Of a stretch of 64,000 nucleotides of DNA, positions 26,546 to 38,919 are shown piece by piece (position 1 is the first letter of the stretch; every line of letters starts with the position of its first letter). The position numbers and the translations under genes were made by a program. The stretch spans positions 70,619,634-70,683,633 of the forward strand of contig NC_077239.1 in NCBI RefSeq assembly GCF_947179165.1. Reading direction: 5' to 3'. This stretch comes from Solanum dulcamara. Lineage: Eukaryota; Streptophyta; Magnoliopsida; Solanales; Solanaceae. The notes under the pieces are model-generated. The model saw nothing but the letters and a program-made list of their open reading frames with translations, had not been told where the DNA came from and ran no database searches.

Positions 26546-29500
26546 TCAAAGCCCATAGCCACTTTTGGACAACTGAGGTTCTTCAATTTGATGAACTAAC
26601 TGGAGCTTTGAGTTGTCAAATTTCTCCCCATCACCCCACAATGCATAGGCCTCCTCTCCGTGTACCGCGTTATCTCCCTCACTGACCTCTTCCTCTGTCA
26701 TCCTCAAAGGAACCACCATCCTAATAACTAAGCAAATCAAACTAGTGCTAACGATATTCCAAACGAAAACAAATCCAATACCTATCAATTGTACCCATAA
26801 TTGCCTGAGCCCTGCATAGCTCCTCCCACTTTGAATGCCATAAGCAAGGCCTATATACTTTGGCCAATCATCAACCATGTAGAAGATGCGACTGAGTCTT
26901 GGATTTGCCAATACACCTGCCAGAATCGCGCCTAAGGTTCCTGCTACCGCGTGTGTATGGAACACTGCCATGGTATCGTCTACTTGTTTTAGTAACCACA
27001 TTTTCTTGTGAAGAAACATCATACTGAACCATGGAATGCATCCGGACATTAACCCCATTAGTACTGCTGCCCAACCTTGCACCACCCCTGTTTGCAGTGG
27101 TGGAGTCAAATTTTCATTAAGGTGGTTCAAATATAAAAAGTAAACACACAAAAAGGCCAAAAATGGTTCAACATCTAATATATATAAAGTAAAACATAAT
27201 TTTAATCATGTATGAATGATGTTTGAATTGTCTTGTTAGAATTCTTTAATTCATTTATCACCGTATAAACATCAAGAATTGCAAGCAATGAGTAAACATG
27301 CATTTACTATATCAATCTTAGGACTATAAATATGAATATAGAAAACTTTTGATTCTTTTTAATATAAAATATAGGGAAAAAACTCAAATATGTCATCGAA
27401 CTTTGAGAAAAATCTCATTTATGCCATCCATTAAAATTTTGGCTCATCTATATCATTGCCGTTTGAGAAAATGCTCATCTATGCCATTATTTTTTAACTC
27501 TGATTTTGCAAAACCACCTAAACAACTTTTAACACTTTTCTATTGGAGTTTTGAATAAAATGTACTTTTTTGCTTCTTCTTCAAGAACACCAAGAACACA
27601 TGAAAAACACCAAAAATCCAAATTTCCAACTTCAATTTTTCACGAAATCACCTCAAATTTCAATACTAACATCCCTCCGAGTTAGATATCAAAACTCAAC
27701 ATCTTTTAAGCTCGAATTCAACCTAACCCAACAAGACACACTTAAAATTTCTTCAAAGTTTTAAAACTTTAACCTCTTTTAATGGTAGAATTTTCTCCAC
27801 AATTCCAAATCACTTGAAATTTTGAACATAGACATAGTGAAACTTTAAAATAGTATTTTTTGAGATTACTGTCATGGACTTAGACTTCAACTAAGACCTC
27901 CGTGCGGCACTTGACAACTTACTCACGAATCTTTCACGATCTTGTAAGCTCAAGTAAGCCTTTAAGACTAGATCGCTAAGGGAATGCTAGATTGCAAGAA
28001 AGACAAGAGAGCTTTTATGAAAAAGGCTTTTATATTGCTTTGGAAGAATGCTTGATTGCTTGATGGTTTGCTACAAATGAATGCCCCCTCTATTTATACT
28101 ACTCCTAAGGGGCTCAAGTGTAAATAAAAATTGCTATACAAGTCCCTCCATATTTACAAAGAAGTCCCTCTCTAGAATCTCTACACACTCTAGAGAATTC
28201 TAAGTCTTTCAAGACTTCTCTACAAGTTTCTATAAGGATCTAGAGTCTTCCACTAACCTCTCCAAGACTCTAGATTCTTCTACCTTCTTCAAGATCAAGT
28301 GGCGGGTCATAACACTCTCCCCCACCTGATGTGGCGACGGCCGCGGCGCACTGCTGCTGCAAGAACTCCCGGATTTTGTCTCTGAACTGCCACAGGTCTT
28401 CATATCTCTCCCAGGTGGCCTCCTCCGGAGATTGTCCCTTCCAATGGACTAAGAACATAGCAGTGGCCTGTTGTCCCTGTTTTCGCTTGGCTTGGTAGTC
28501 CATAATGGCCTCGATGTCTCGATCATGGGAGGCAGTAATTGTGAGTGGCGCCCGACTTGATTCTCCTCGGCTAGGATCATCCTTGTCCTCATGGTATGGC
28601 TTGAGGACGCTGGCATGGAAGACTGGATGAACCTTAAGATGCGGTGGTAGCTCCAACCTGTAAGAGATCTTGCCAACCCTGGCAACGATCCTGAACGGGC
28701 CCTCGTACTTTCGCACCAAGTTTTGATGCATGCCTCGCAACGCCTTGAATTGCCTGGGGTTGAACTTGACCAAGACCATGTCTCCAACTTGGTAATCCGT
28801 GGGACGACGCTTGCGGTCGGCAAACTTCTTCATCTTCTTCGCTGCCTTGTCCAAATAAGACTTGGCAGTGTCGAGCTGCTCCTCAAAGCCCTTGGCCATG
28901 TGATAGGCCCCCAAACTCTTGCCCTCGAACGCGGCCGGTAGTGAATGTGGAGTTTGTGGCTATTGGCCTGTGGCTAGCTCGAATGGTGTTCGCCCTGTGG
29001 CCTTACTCCGCTGTAGGTTGTAAGAGAATTGGGCTACGTCCAGTAGTCTCGCCCAATCTTTCTGATGGGAGCTCACAAAGTGCCTCAAGTAGCACTCCAG
29101 TAAGGCATTGACTCGCTCCGTCTGGCCGTCTGTCAGCGGGTGAAAACTAGTGGAGAAATATAATTTCGTGCCAAGAATTTCGAACAATTCTCTCCAAAAG
29201 TTCCCGGTGAAGCGTGGGTCTCTGTCGCTAATGATATGTATTGGCAATCCCCAATACTTCACCACATTCTTGAAGAATAGCCTGGCAGCCTCCTTAGCAG
29301 TGCAACCTGCCGTGGCGGGCATGAAGCTGGCATACTTGGAAAACCTATCCACCACTACCATAATCGTCCCGTACCCATCGGACTTCGGTAAGCATGTGAT
29401 GAAGTCCATGGTCACGCTCTCCCATGGACGCTCCGCTACAAGCAGGGGCTCCAAGAGTCCTCCTGGTTGACGCTGCTCTACTTTGTCTTGTTGGCATACA

Positions 29501-32500
29501 AGACAAGTCTGCACATAGCATTCAATATCGTCCCGCATGTGTGGCCAGTAGTAAATCGCCTCAATCAATGCCCTCGTGCGACGTTGCCCTGGATGTCCGG
29601 CCCACAAAGTGTCATGGCTTTCCTTCATGATCCATCGCCTGATAGTTTCGAATTTCGGCACATAGACCCTTCGTCCGGCGGTAAGCAGAAGTCCATCTTC
29701 TACCCAGAAGCACCTTGTCTTGCCTTGAGCGGCTAACTCCATAAGTCGTTTTGCCTCTGGATCATGCTGCATACCATCCTTGATTGCATCCTGGATGTCA
29801 CAATGTGCTGTGGTGATGGCTGCTAGTTCGAACTTCCTGCTAAGAGCATCGGCCACAACATTGCCTTTGCCCGGCTTGTACTCCAGCTCGTAGTCAAATT
29901 CGGCCAAGAAATCTTGCCACCTAGCTTGCTTCGGGGTGAGTTTCTTTTGTGATTGGAAGTAGCTAGTGGCCACGTTGTCGGTCTTGACTAAGAACTTGGA
30001 GCTAAGTAAGTAGTGTCTCCACGTGCGTAGGCAATGGATGATGGCTGTCATCTCCTTCTCCTGCATGGTGTACTGCCGTTCTGTCTCGTTCAGCTTGCGG
30101 CTCTCGAAGGCGATAGGGTGCCTCTCTTGCATCAATACTCCTCCAATGTCATAGTCAGAGGCGTCTGTATGCACTTCGAATGTCTTGGAGAAGTCAGGCA
30201 ATGCTAGGACCGGCTCTTCTGTCACGGCAGCCTTGAGGTCTTCAAAGGCCTCCTTGCACTCCTCGCTCCAAACCCACGACTTATTCTTCTTCAATAGCTC
30301 AGTAAGTGGAGCGGCTTTAGCGGAGTAGGCGCTTATGAACCTGCGGTAATAGTTAGCAAGTCCAAGAAAAGATCTAAGTTCGGTTACCTTTGTGGGCGCC
30401 TCCCACTCTTTGATGGCCCGAACTTTTGCTTCGTCCATCCGTAGCTCTCCCTGGCTGATAACATGTCCCAAGAAGTGCACTTCATATTGGGCAAACTCGT
30501 ACTTCTCCCGCTTGATGAAGAGCTCGTTCTCGCGCAAGACTTGGAACACTTTCTTTAGATGTTCCACGTGCTCCTCCAAGGTGTTGCTATAGATGACTAT
30601 GTCATCCAAGTAGACTACTACAAACTGATCTAGGTAGGGGTGGAAGATCTTGTTCATTAGTGTGCAAAAGGTGGCGGGTGCGTTGGTTAGGCCGAAAGGC
30701 ATCACCAACCACTCGTAAGCTCCGTACCTCGTTACACATGTGGTCTTCGGTTCATCTCCCTCTGCTATGCGTACCTGGTAGTATCCCTTCTTTAAATCCA
30801 CCTTGGTGAAGTACTTGGCCTGCCCAAGTCTATCAAACAAGTCGGCAATGAGCGGGATAGGATACTTGTTCTTCACGGTCACCTTATTGAGCGCCCGATA
30901 GTCTATGCATAGGCGCAACGAGCCATCCTTCTTCTTTTGAAACAATACCGGCGCGCCATAAGGTGCCTTGGATGGACGGATATGACCAGCCTCGAGGAGC
31001 TCCTTCAACTGCTTCCTCAGCTTTTCTAACTCGGGCGGAGCCATGCGGTATGGTGGGTATGCGGTCGGCCTTGCTCCTGGCTCCAGCTCGATCCTGTGGT
31101 CTACCTCGCGCCTTGGAGGTAGGTGTCTTGGCAACTCTTCGGGCATCACGTCTTTGTTTTCTTCAAGCACCTTCTTTATGCAAGGTGGTAATGTCTCCTT
31201 AGCACCATTGCCTTCATCCAAGCTCACAATGGTGGCTACGAACGTCGGCTCCCCCTTCTTTAGGCCCTTCACAAGCTGCATGGCCGACAGGTGGGCTTGT
31301 CCTTCCTTCTTTGGCATCTTGACTAGAGGTACCATGCAAGGTCCCTCTTGCTCCATCACCAAGAGTTGTTGGAGGTAGGGATCGATCATCGTGTGGTACC
31401 GTTGGAAGAACTCCTGTCCAAGGATGATATCAAAGATATCTAAGAGGGCGACAGTGAAGCTTGTCTTACCTTGCCACTTGCCCAACATGATGTCCACTCC
31501 ATGAGAGACTTCGCACACGGGAGTCAATGGTGCATTGACCGTCTTCAAGCGGGTGTTGCTTGACCCATAACTTAGCCCCAACCTTGCTGTCGCCGTCTTG
31601 GTCATGATGTTAGCTTCTGCTCCAAAATCCACCATGGCACGAGCTGGTCGTCCGTTGATGGATATGTCAACATATTGGGCAGAATAATCCCCCGCCTTCT
31701 CAGCTTGCTTCGCGATGGCTCCACATAGCCCGATCATGCCTAGCTGAGTCGTGTCCGAACCCTGCCTTTGGTCCACTTCTTTGTCTTTTCGCTCCCGCAG
31801 TATAGCACCAAGGTTCTTCATCTCCGGACACCTAGAATAGCCGTGAGGACCTCCACATATGTAGCAGTCACTGCCCTTTGTGGTCTACTCCTTTCTCTCG
31901 GCATAGCCCTATCGCCCGAACCTCCTACCGTCGGACTTGTTGGAATCATGGCTCCTGGGTGGAGGATGTTGTTCTTTGCCTCTGCCACGATCTCCCCCAC
32001 CTTTGGCATGACTACTCTTTGTTTCTTTGCCCTTGCCCTTGTTATGCCTGTCATGCTTAAAGTCCGTCAAGGTTTCGGCGTGGGTGATGGCCTCATCGAT
32101 AGTGCTGACTTGACGACGCTCCAACTCCGTCTTGGCCCAACTCTGCAGCCCATCTATGAAGTGGAAGAGCATATCTTCATCTGTAAGATTGGGTATTTGA
32201 AGCGTAAGGGTAGTGAACTCTTTCACATAGGCTCGTATGCTACCCGTATGCTTCAGCTCCCGGAACCTGCATTTGGCCTCATAGATGACATTGTTGGGGA
32301 ATAAGGCCTTCTTGAACTTGTCCCGGAACTGCTCCCAGGTGTTGATGGTGCATAGACCCTTACCGATCTCGGACTCCTTGCGCTTCCACCATAACATGGC
32401 CATCTTCGAGAGGTATAGCACGGCCGTGTTGATCCTCGTCTCATCGCTCTTCACTTTGTTACACTTGAAGTAATTCTCCAAGTGCCAAAGGAAGTTCTCC

Positions 32501-35500
32501 ACCTCTTGTGCATCACGGGCACCTTTGAACATTGGTGGCTTGGGAGCCTCAATCTTGGCCTCCCGGTCCGCACTGGACGTTATGCATCTCCCTGCATATA
32601 TGTCTCCTTTGAGTGCTGCTATCTCGGCCTTTATGGTCTCCATCGTGCTTAGCGCGTCCATGAGCCGACACTCCAAGAAAGTGATCACCTCCTTCACCTC
32701 GTACTCGGCAGCCTTGCGCACCTCCAACTCCTTCCGGATGTTATCGTTCTCCTCAAGGGTGAACTCCTCTAGAGACTTGAACTTGCTGTCGACCTTGTTT
32801 AAGCGCTTGCCTAATATCTCCACAGCTTGCCGAGCAGCATCCACCCTGGAATTCCACTCCATGCCGGGCGTGACGTCTACGGGCTCCTCGCCTCGCTCAT
32901 CGTCACTCACTTCAGTGGCCGAGGGTGAGTAGGATGTTAGGGCCTCGCTTCGTGTAGGCTCAAGTGGCACCTCCTCATTTCTCTTAGAGTTTTTCTTTCC
33001 CTTGCGGTGCTTCCTTCCAACATCTTGCTTGACGTTGGTGGCGGTAGTGGCGTTGATGTCTCCCTCACTTGCCATATCCCTTAGTCGAACCTTGCTCTGA
33101 TACCACGTTGTCACGGACTTAGACTTCAACTAAGACCTCCGTGCGGCACTTGACAACTTACTCACGAATCTTTCACGATCTTGTAAGCTCAAGTAAGCCT
33201 TTAAGACTAGATCGCTAAGGGAATGCTAGATTGCAAGAAAGACAAGAGAGCTTTTATGAAGAAAGCTTTTATATTGCTTTGGAAGAATGCTTGATTGCTT
33301 GATGGTTTGCTACAAATGAATGCCCCCTCTATTTATACTACTCCTAAGGGGCTCAAGTGTAAATAAAAATTGTTATACAAGTCCCTTCATATTTACAAAG
33401 AAGTCCCTCTCTAGAATCTCTACACACTCTAGAGAATTCTAAGTCTTTCAAGACTTCTCTACAAGTTTCTATAAAGATCTAGAGTCTTCCACTAACCTCT
33501 CCAAGACTCTAGATTCTTCTACCTTCTTCAAGATCAAGTGGCGGGCCATAACATTACGTTCAAAATTTTAAGTAATTTGGAATTGTGGCGAAAATTCCAC
33601 TATTAAAAGAGTTTAAAGTTTTAAAACTTTGAAGAAATTTTTAAGTGTATCTTTTGCATTAGGTTGAATTCAAGCTTAAAAAATATTGAGTTTTGATATC
33701 TAGCTTGAAGGGATGCTACTATTGAAATTTAAGGTGATTTCGTGAAAAATTACAGAAATTAAAAATTTGAATTTTTGGGGTTCTTAATGTGTTCTTGGAG
33801 AAGAATAAGTAAAAAAATACATTTGATTCAAAACTCCAATAGAAAAGTGTTAAAAGTTGTTTAGGTGGTTTTGCAAAATCAAAGTTAAAATATAATGGTA
33901 TAAATGAGTCAAACTTTTAACGGATAACATAAATGAGTCTTTTCTCAAAGTTCGATGGCATACTTGAACCTTTTTCCTAAAATATATACTGTTTTTTTTT
34001 AAATTCTAGATTTACCACCATATGTTGCCTACTAAATAATATAATTTCTCATTATCCAAGGTTATAGGTCTGAACATTAGTGTTCTGTTATAGATATCAT
34101 GCATCAAATATTACTGGAAGCAGATCCAGAATAGGCATAATACATAAACAGAAACTCAAACTTGGCCTCAACTTGCAAGTAAGCACTCTAACTTTTAGAG
34201 TGCACATCCACACACCTCAACTTTGATTTCAACTAGCAACTAAACACTCGAACTCGTTTCCACTATGTCTTGGAACACCCAATGCTTGCCTGACACATAA
34301 ATTTTGGAGGTGTCTAGATGGTCATTTTGTAAGTTGAAGTGTTCGACTGACATAGTGGAGACCAATGGTCTAGATATGCATACTCAAAGTTGAAGTGATT
34401 ACTTGGCCAAGTTTGAGTGTTTGTTATGTATCATGAATGATGCCTCCAGAATATAAACAGTTGAATGCATGTGCATCCGCTCTCTCAAGCTAGGACTATA
34501 TATAGGTATACTGAAAAAAAGTTGAGAACTTAAAAAATAACTACTCTATGTTATAATAAGATGTGCAATCGCTGCGTTTAAAATCTGAATTCAACCCTCT
34601 TATAGGAGAGACTTGAGGTTCTACTGCAAGAAAAGCCAGCACTTGGTACATGCTACATATCTTACAGCCTTATTTTAGTTACCTGCTGCAGGAGTAATGC
34701 AAACTAAGCCAGTGATCATTCCTTGTGTAGCACCAATGACAGAAGGCTTTTCATAGAACAGAATGTCTAACATTAGCCAAGTTAGCAAGCTCGTAGCAGC
34801 ACAAACATGAGTGTTAAGGACGGCTAAGGATGCATCAAGGCTAGCTACATATGGATCACCGCCGTTGAATCCTGTCCATCCCATCCATAGAATGCCAGCA
34901 CCAGCCAACATTAACAATATGTTATTTGGTGGAAATCTCTCCCTGTCTCTAGGTGCCCTTGGTCCAACCTACATCCATTTTTCTTCATCCTTTTAGAATC
35001 TCATAGTATCTAGAAATTGATGTTGCATTAAAGTCATAAAAATATTTTTTGTAAGAAAAATAACTCATCTACACATATATATCATAGAAAATAAAAAACG
35101 TTGGAAAATGCTAATTCTGTTGCGAAAAGATACAAGTAGGCTGCCACATGTATACAATTACCATGTAAGGTTAGCCATCTTAGCAACTCGTCTTACATAT
35201 AATCAACGTGGTACCATCTCTCGTCTAAGGTGAGTTGCTGACCTGACTATAATTACATGACAATTTTTCAAGTATGTCAAGCTACTTTGTGTTTTCCAGG
35301 AGCAAATTTAGCATTCTTCAACTCAACAACATTAGTGCAATAAATTGAAACTTGAATTACTATCCGTGAAATTAACCCTTTCATAAGAGTAATAGGTAAT
35401 ACATACCCAATAAGCAGCAGTGAAACCAGCAACACCAGAAGAGAGGTGAATAACAAAACCTCCCGAATAGTCAATAACTCCCATCCTGAACAACCACCCT

Positions 35501-36781
35501 TGAGGGCACCATATACTAAATGCACCTACTGTATATGAAAAAGTAAGCCAAAGTGGAACAAACAACATCCACGCGATGAAATTCATCCTCCCTAGCAGGG
35601 CACCAGCTATTAAAATCAAAGTGATCGCCGCGAACACAAACTGAAAATAGACCATTGAAGCATTTGGAAACTTGCCAACAAATGCTTCATTCATTAGGAA
35701 CTTTTGTTCCAATGCATCAATATTCGGTTTTCCAAGAAATGGAGCTAATGTGTCACCAAAGGCTAATTGGTATCCCCAGCCAACCCAACAAACAAGGACT
35801 GCTGCAAAAGCGTAAAGGGCCATCAAAGCAGAGTTGAGAGCCCATTTCTTCTTGACGATGCTACCATAAAGGATGACAAGACCTGGCATAAAGACATAAT
35901 ATGATTAAGTAATCGAACGTGTGCTTTAGAGGTGGAGCCAGAATTTGAAGTTTATGAGTTCTGAATTTGCTTTTGAACCCATTCTTCCTCTTAGAGCCCG
36001 TTTGGATTAGCTTATAAACCGTTTTCAGCTTTTTTTTGAGTGTTTGACTGTTCAACTCAAAGTTATTTTGTGTTTAAAATAAACTCCAAAAATAATTGAG
36101 TTTGTTTGACTTACTTTATCTAAAACAGCTTATAAGCCAAAAAAATTAGTTGGGTTACCTAGACTTTTTTTTAGCTTATAATAAACAGTTTTCAGCTTAT
36201 AAGCAACTTAAAAAAAGATTTTCCAAATAGGCTCTTAGTTATTGGATTCACAATTAAATATTTATACACATTCAATGAATTTCCATCTAAGCAAAAGTTA
36301 CTGGATTCGTCCAAACCCATAGTAAAGGGTATTTTAGCATATTTCATATATCTTTAATTTTAGACCATAAGATTCAAAATTTTTTTTTTACTTTCTTAAA
36401 TTTCTTGTCAAATCAAAACTAAACAAATAAAATCAACCGGCTAGCTCCACCCTTGACTCTCTCTATATAAGTTAAAGCTTTTAAATAAGATGGTCGCACA
36501 ATTCAACATGATATCTGAACAATTCAAGTGTCTCAACACGCGTTAGGTAGCCTGATTGTTTTTCATGAGCCAAACGCATGAAGATATTTTTCTTTTTGGC
36601 TGAGGGTGATATTTGAGTAGCATGAAAATGTTATGTCAGGTCGGAATGATTATATACCTGGAACACTTTGAAGACCAACAAGGGTGGCTGTAGTCAATTG
36701 CCAAGCATTGTCAGCTTTGTTCATCCATGGGGGATTTGAATCATCTGGTTGATGATTTCTAGGCAAGTACAAGTATGCCAT
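26546..36781 (-). CDS. Ammonium transporter, AMT2/AMT3 clade
   Basis: This is a plasma-membrane ammonium transporter of the Amt/Mep/Rh family. Four exons on the minus strand (36658-36781, 35407-35882, 34683-34968, 26546-27087) give 475 residues, normal for the AMT2 subfamily. Start MAYLYLPRN is the only ATG that fits. The conserved pore residues are present: Asp179 in GVIDYSGG, the first twin His (His187 in FVIHLSSG) and the second (His341 in FHTHAVAG). The membrane segments expected for eleven helices are visible, and the cytosolic tail contains [12 protein letters not shown], typical of this clade. Donor and acceptor dinucleotides are canonical at all three introns and phases match. Intron 3 is 7.6 kb because of nested transposons; intron 1 holds a Tourist-like MITE. 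It converges on D27 and is divergent from VTE3. Which tomato or potato AMT number it carries I cannot decide from sequence alone. Confidence 0.93.
27870..28314 (-). repeat. 3' LTR of the chromovirus
   Basis: Minus strand from TGTTATGACCCGCC (28314) to CCATGACA (27870), the same 445-bp length as the 5' LTR. The purine-rich GGTGGGGGAGAG just before it (about 28316-28327) is the polypurine tract. Confidence 0.92.
28270..33075 (-). pseudogene. Chromovirus gag-pol polyprotein, three in-frame TAG stops
   Basis: A single minus-strand frame runs from [11 protein letters not shown] (ATG at 33073-33075) to the chromodomain. Order: gag ([20 protein letters not shown] region), one zinc knuckle [13 protein letters not shown], aspartic protease ([11 protein letters not shown], with D-F-G where D-S-G is usual), reverse transcriptase with YLDDIVIYS, RNase H with [13 protein letters not shown], integrase with the H-x-H and CLVC zinc site and the [13 protein letters not shown] core, and a C-terminal chromodomain ([18 protein letters not shown]). 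The stops are TAG at 31909-31911 (after RRFGR), TAG at about 31885-31887, and TAG at 28957-28959 (after ELATGQ). All three can be explained by single C-to-T or G-to-A changes. Few other defects are visible, so it is nearly intact but not autonomous as it stands. It lies in the same orientation as the host transporter gene. Confidence 0.9.
33094..33105 (-). other. Primer-binding site of the chromovirus (tRNA-iMet)
   Basis: The minus strand reads TGGTATCAGAGC, the standard plant initiator-tRNA-Met site, three bases downstream of the LTR end. Confidence 0.9.
33109..33553 (-). repeat. 5' LTR of the chromovirus
   Basis: On the minus strand it starts TGTTATGGCCCGCC (33553) and ends CCGTGACA (33109). 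The primer-binding site follows three bases further in. Confidence 0.92.
34138..34432. mobile_element. Small foldback MITE in AMT intron 3
   Basis: The left end 'atacataaacagaaactcaa' and 'cttggcc' pair with the right end 'ggccaagtttgagtgtttgt' and 'tatgtat' in inverted orientation, and the arms continue inwards (for example 'ctcaactttgatttcaact' with 'caaagttgaagtg'). About 300 bp. I did not find a clear target duplication. Confidence 0.6.
35994..36234. mobile_element. Tourist-like MITE in AMT intron 1
   Basis: The ends GAGCCCGTTTGGA (35994) and TCCAAATAGGCTC (ending 36234) are inverted with one mismatch. They are flanked by TTA on both sides (35991-35993 and 36235-36237). Subterminal 'ttttcagctt' and 'agcttataa' motifs recur at both ends. 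Length 241 bp. Confidence 0.8.
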
Positions 36782-37256
36782 TGTTAATTACTGCTTTAGT
36801 TGATAAATGAAGAAGGGTGCTTGCAATTACAGAATATAAGTTGTGGACGTGATTAATAACATACATTATATGAATCTTGGTGGTTCATAATTTTTCAGGC
36901 GGAGAATTCAAGCGCTAAAGTTAAAAAAGGTAAATTGTGACAGGAATAAATTAATGTGAATGGACGCAGCAGATTCACATAGATCGATACTTCCTAATTG
37001 AATTAAGGAAATTCTTAGCTAACTGAGATGCAATTTTATGACTTATTTCTCCTACTAGTAATACTTAATTTGCATTATAGAGGTTAACCCAGAATTTCAT
37101 GTTACCCAATATTGATTCGTGTGATAATTTTATTAAACATAGAAATATAAAACTAATATCCTAAATACCCAGTACCCTCAGATGTGCACACAATTGGTTA
37201 TTGTATCTTAAAGAGAATAATAAAATATATGTCATATCCGAAGTTAACAGATGCAC

Positions 37257-37912
37257 TAGGGCTGTACAGGGCAAACCGATAAACCGCACCAAACCGATAA
37301 ACTGAATCAAACCGGAAAAAAACCCGATTAGTGGTTTGGTTTGACTTGGTTTGGTGTTTGGAAAAAAAACCCGACCATTATAGAGTTGGTTTGGTTTTAA
37401 CTAAAAAAAGTCAAACCGAACCCAAACCGACCCGATTATAGATATACTACTTTTATATTATGTTATACATAAAAATATTTATTAAAATGTAATTTATAAA
37501 TATTTTTTTAAAATTTTTCATAATTTTTGTTTTTTTCCTTACATTTAGATTTGGACTTGAGAAGCCCATCTAAATAATATACAAAAAAATCCATCTTATA
37601 AAGTTATATTATAAAGTTAAAACTTCAAACAGTGTTCTGCCTCCATCTTTTATGTTGATATTTTGTACTAGAACTCTTTTTAAGAAGCACTACTCTGTGC
37701 TTTTTATTAGATACTATGAAAAATCCAAGAAACCCGAAAAAACCTGAAAAACCCAAAAAAATCCGAAAAATCCGAAAAAACCCGAGAAAAATTGATATCG
37801 AAAAATCCGATTTTTATTGATTTGGTTTGGTTTATAGATTTAATAACCCGACACAAATGATTTGGTTTGGTTTGTAAAAAATCTGAACCAACCCGATCCA
37901 TGTACACCCCTA
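37257..37912. mobile_element. hAT-type MITE between AMT and VTE3
   Basis: It begins TAGGGCTGTACAGG and ends CATGTACACCCCTA. A perfect 8-bp target duplication AGATGCAC lies on both sides (37249-37256 and 37913-37920), diagnostic of the hAT superfamily. The interior is rich in 'ggtttggtttg' and 'aaaccgaaccc' and shows repeated 'gaaaaacccgaaaa' stretches. The minus-strand 71-residue frame inside it is not a gene. Confidence 0.88.
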
Positions 37913-37920
37913 AGATGCAC

Positions 37921-38915
37921 ATGCACCTTCACGTGAACATATGGATCCGCCTCTGATTACAAATATAAATTCTAATTAATTTGTCTTATAATCTCTTTGT
38001 ATTGATTTATTTTAGGTGTTTTACTATTTGAATAAGATAAAAAAGTGCTTTCAAGGACTTCAAAAGAATTCATAGCATAACGTCAGTTGAATGAGACATG
38101 ATTCAGTATGTGATTTACGGACAAATTAAAGAGCAAAATGAACAGATGTTATATTTACCTGATAAGATGCCTTTAATAATATTATATAATTTATGTATAA
38201 GCTGTATACCAATGTAAAAAAAATGTATAAACATCTCTTATACACATTTATTTAAGTTTATATATTTATGTACGATAAGTATATAATATTGTATAATATT
38301 CTGTATCGTGTAACAACACACTATTATGTGGTCGTAATACAAAAGAAAAAGACAAATTTCTATTTTAAAATCAAAATAATAAAAATAAATCATAAATTGT
38401 AACTTAAATTTCTAATTTATTAGAGTAAAGTGTTAAAAACACACGTAAACTATCTATTTTTTAAAAGTTTTATACCTAAACTATTGAAAATGTGAATTTC
38501 ATACTTAAAGTATTACTCATTAGTTTGAGAAACTTGCGAGGGATGGAATGCCTATTTTTCTAGCTTTACCTCCTCTCTTTTCTTGAAGGATAAACTCGTG
38601 TTTATCCTTGTGTTGTAATTCCGCTAAGGCCAGACGACCTAGGAAAATTTATATATATAAAAATAGTCTAAGAAACACATTTTTATCATCTTAATTAATT
38701 TATTTTTGAATAAATTATCTCAGAATTATTATTTCATTCATAGATAAAAATAACTTATTCCAATACTAAATATTAATTTTAAATAAATCATTCCAAACTT
38801 TATAACCAAATAAAAAAAATTAAAAATAATATAAAAATAAAAAATACTATGAAATTAATCTCAAAATTATCTCCCCTTATTCATCTAACCATAGGTGCCC
38901 TTAGTGCTCGAACTC
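37921..38915. other. Intergenic, no gene seen
   Basis: AT-rich spacer between the hAT MITE and the RNase H-like fragment. Short direct repeats only. Confidence 0.55.
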
Positions 38916-38919
38916 AAAA

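Larger units (their letters stand above)
27870..33553 (-). mobile_element. Ty3/gypsy chromovirus, full-length, inserted in the foldback element
   Basis: A 5.68-kb element on the minus strand with two 445-bp LTRs, a tRNA-Met primer site, one gag-pol frame with a C-terminal chromodomain, and a polypurine tract. I count 7 mismatches and no gaps between the LTRs by eye (about 98.4% identity), so insertion was fairly recent. Target duplication is GTAA (or GTAAT allowing one shared base). It may belong to the Galadriel or a related chromovirus clade, but clade needs a phylogeny. Confidence 0.92.
27373..33978. mobile_element. Large foldback (long inverted-repeat) element, split by a retrotransposon
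   Basis: The left arm (27373-27830) and the right arm (33558-33978) are inverted copies of each other along almost their whole length. For example, 'gggaaaaaactcaaatatg' on the left pairs with 'catacttgaacctttttcc' on the right, and 'caacttttaacacttttct' pairs with its complement near 33850. The original element was about 920 bp. It is flanked by AAAATAT on both sides (27366-27372 and 33979-33985), a low-complexity but plausible target duplication. The centre, about 35 bp of unpaired sequence at 27831-27865, received the chromovirus. Superfamily is unclear; a Mutator-type foldback is possible. Confidence 0.75.

Noticed and set aside
28449..28823. Second minus-strand frame at the end of the chromovirus
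   Set aside because: It is a frame-shifted shadow of the integrase end/chromodomain frame.
31768..32304. 178-codon plus-strand frame
   Set aside because: It lies antisense to the chromovirus gag, which has clear domain matches; the plus frame has none.
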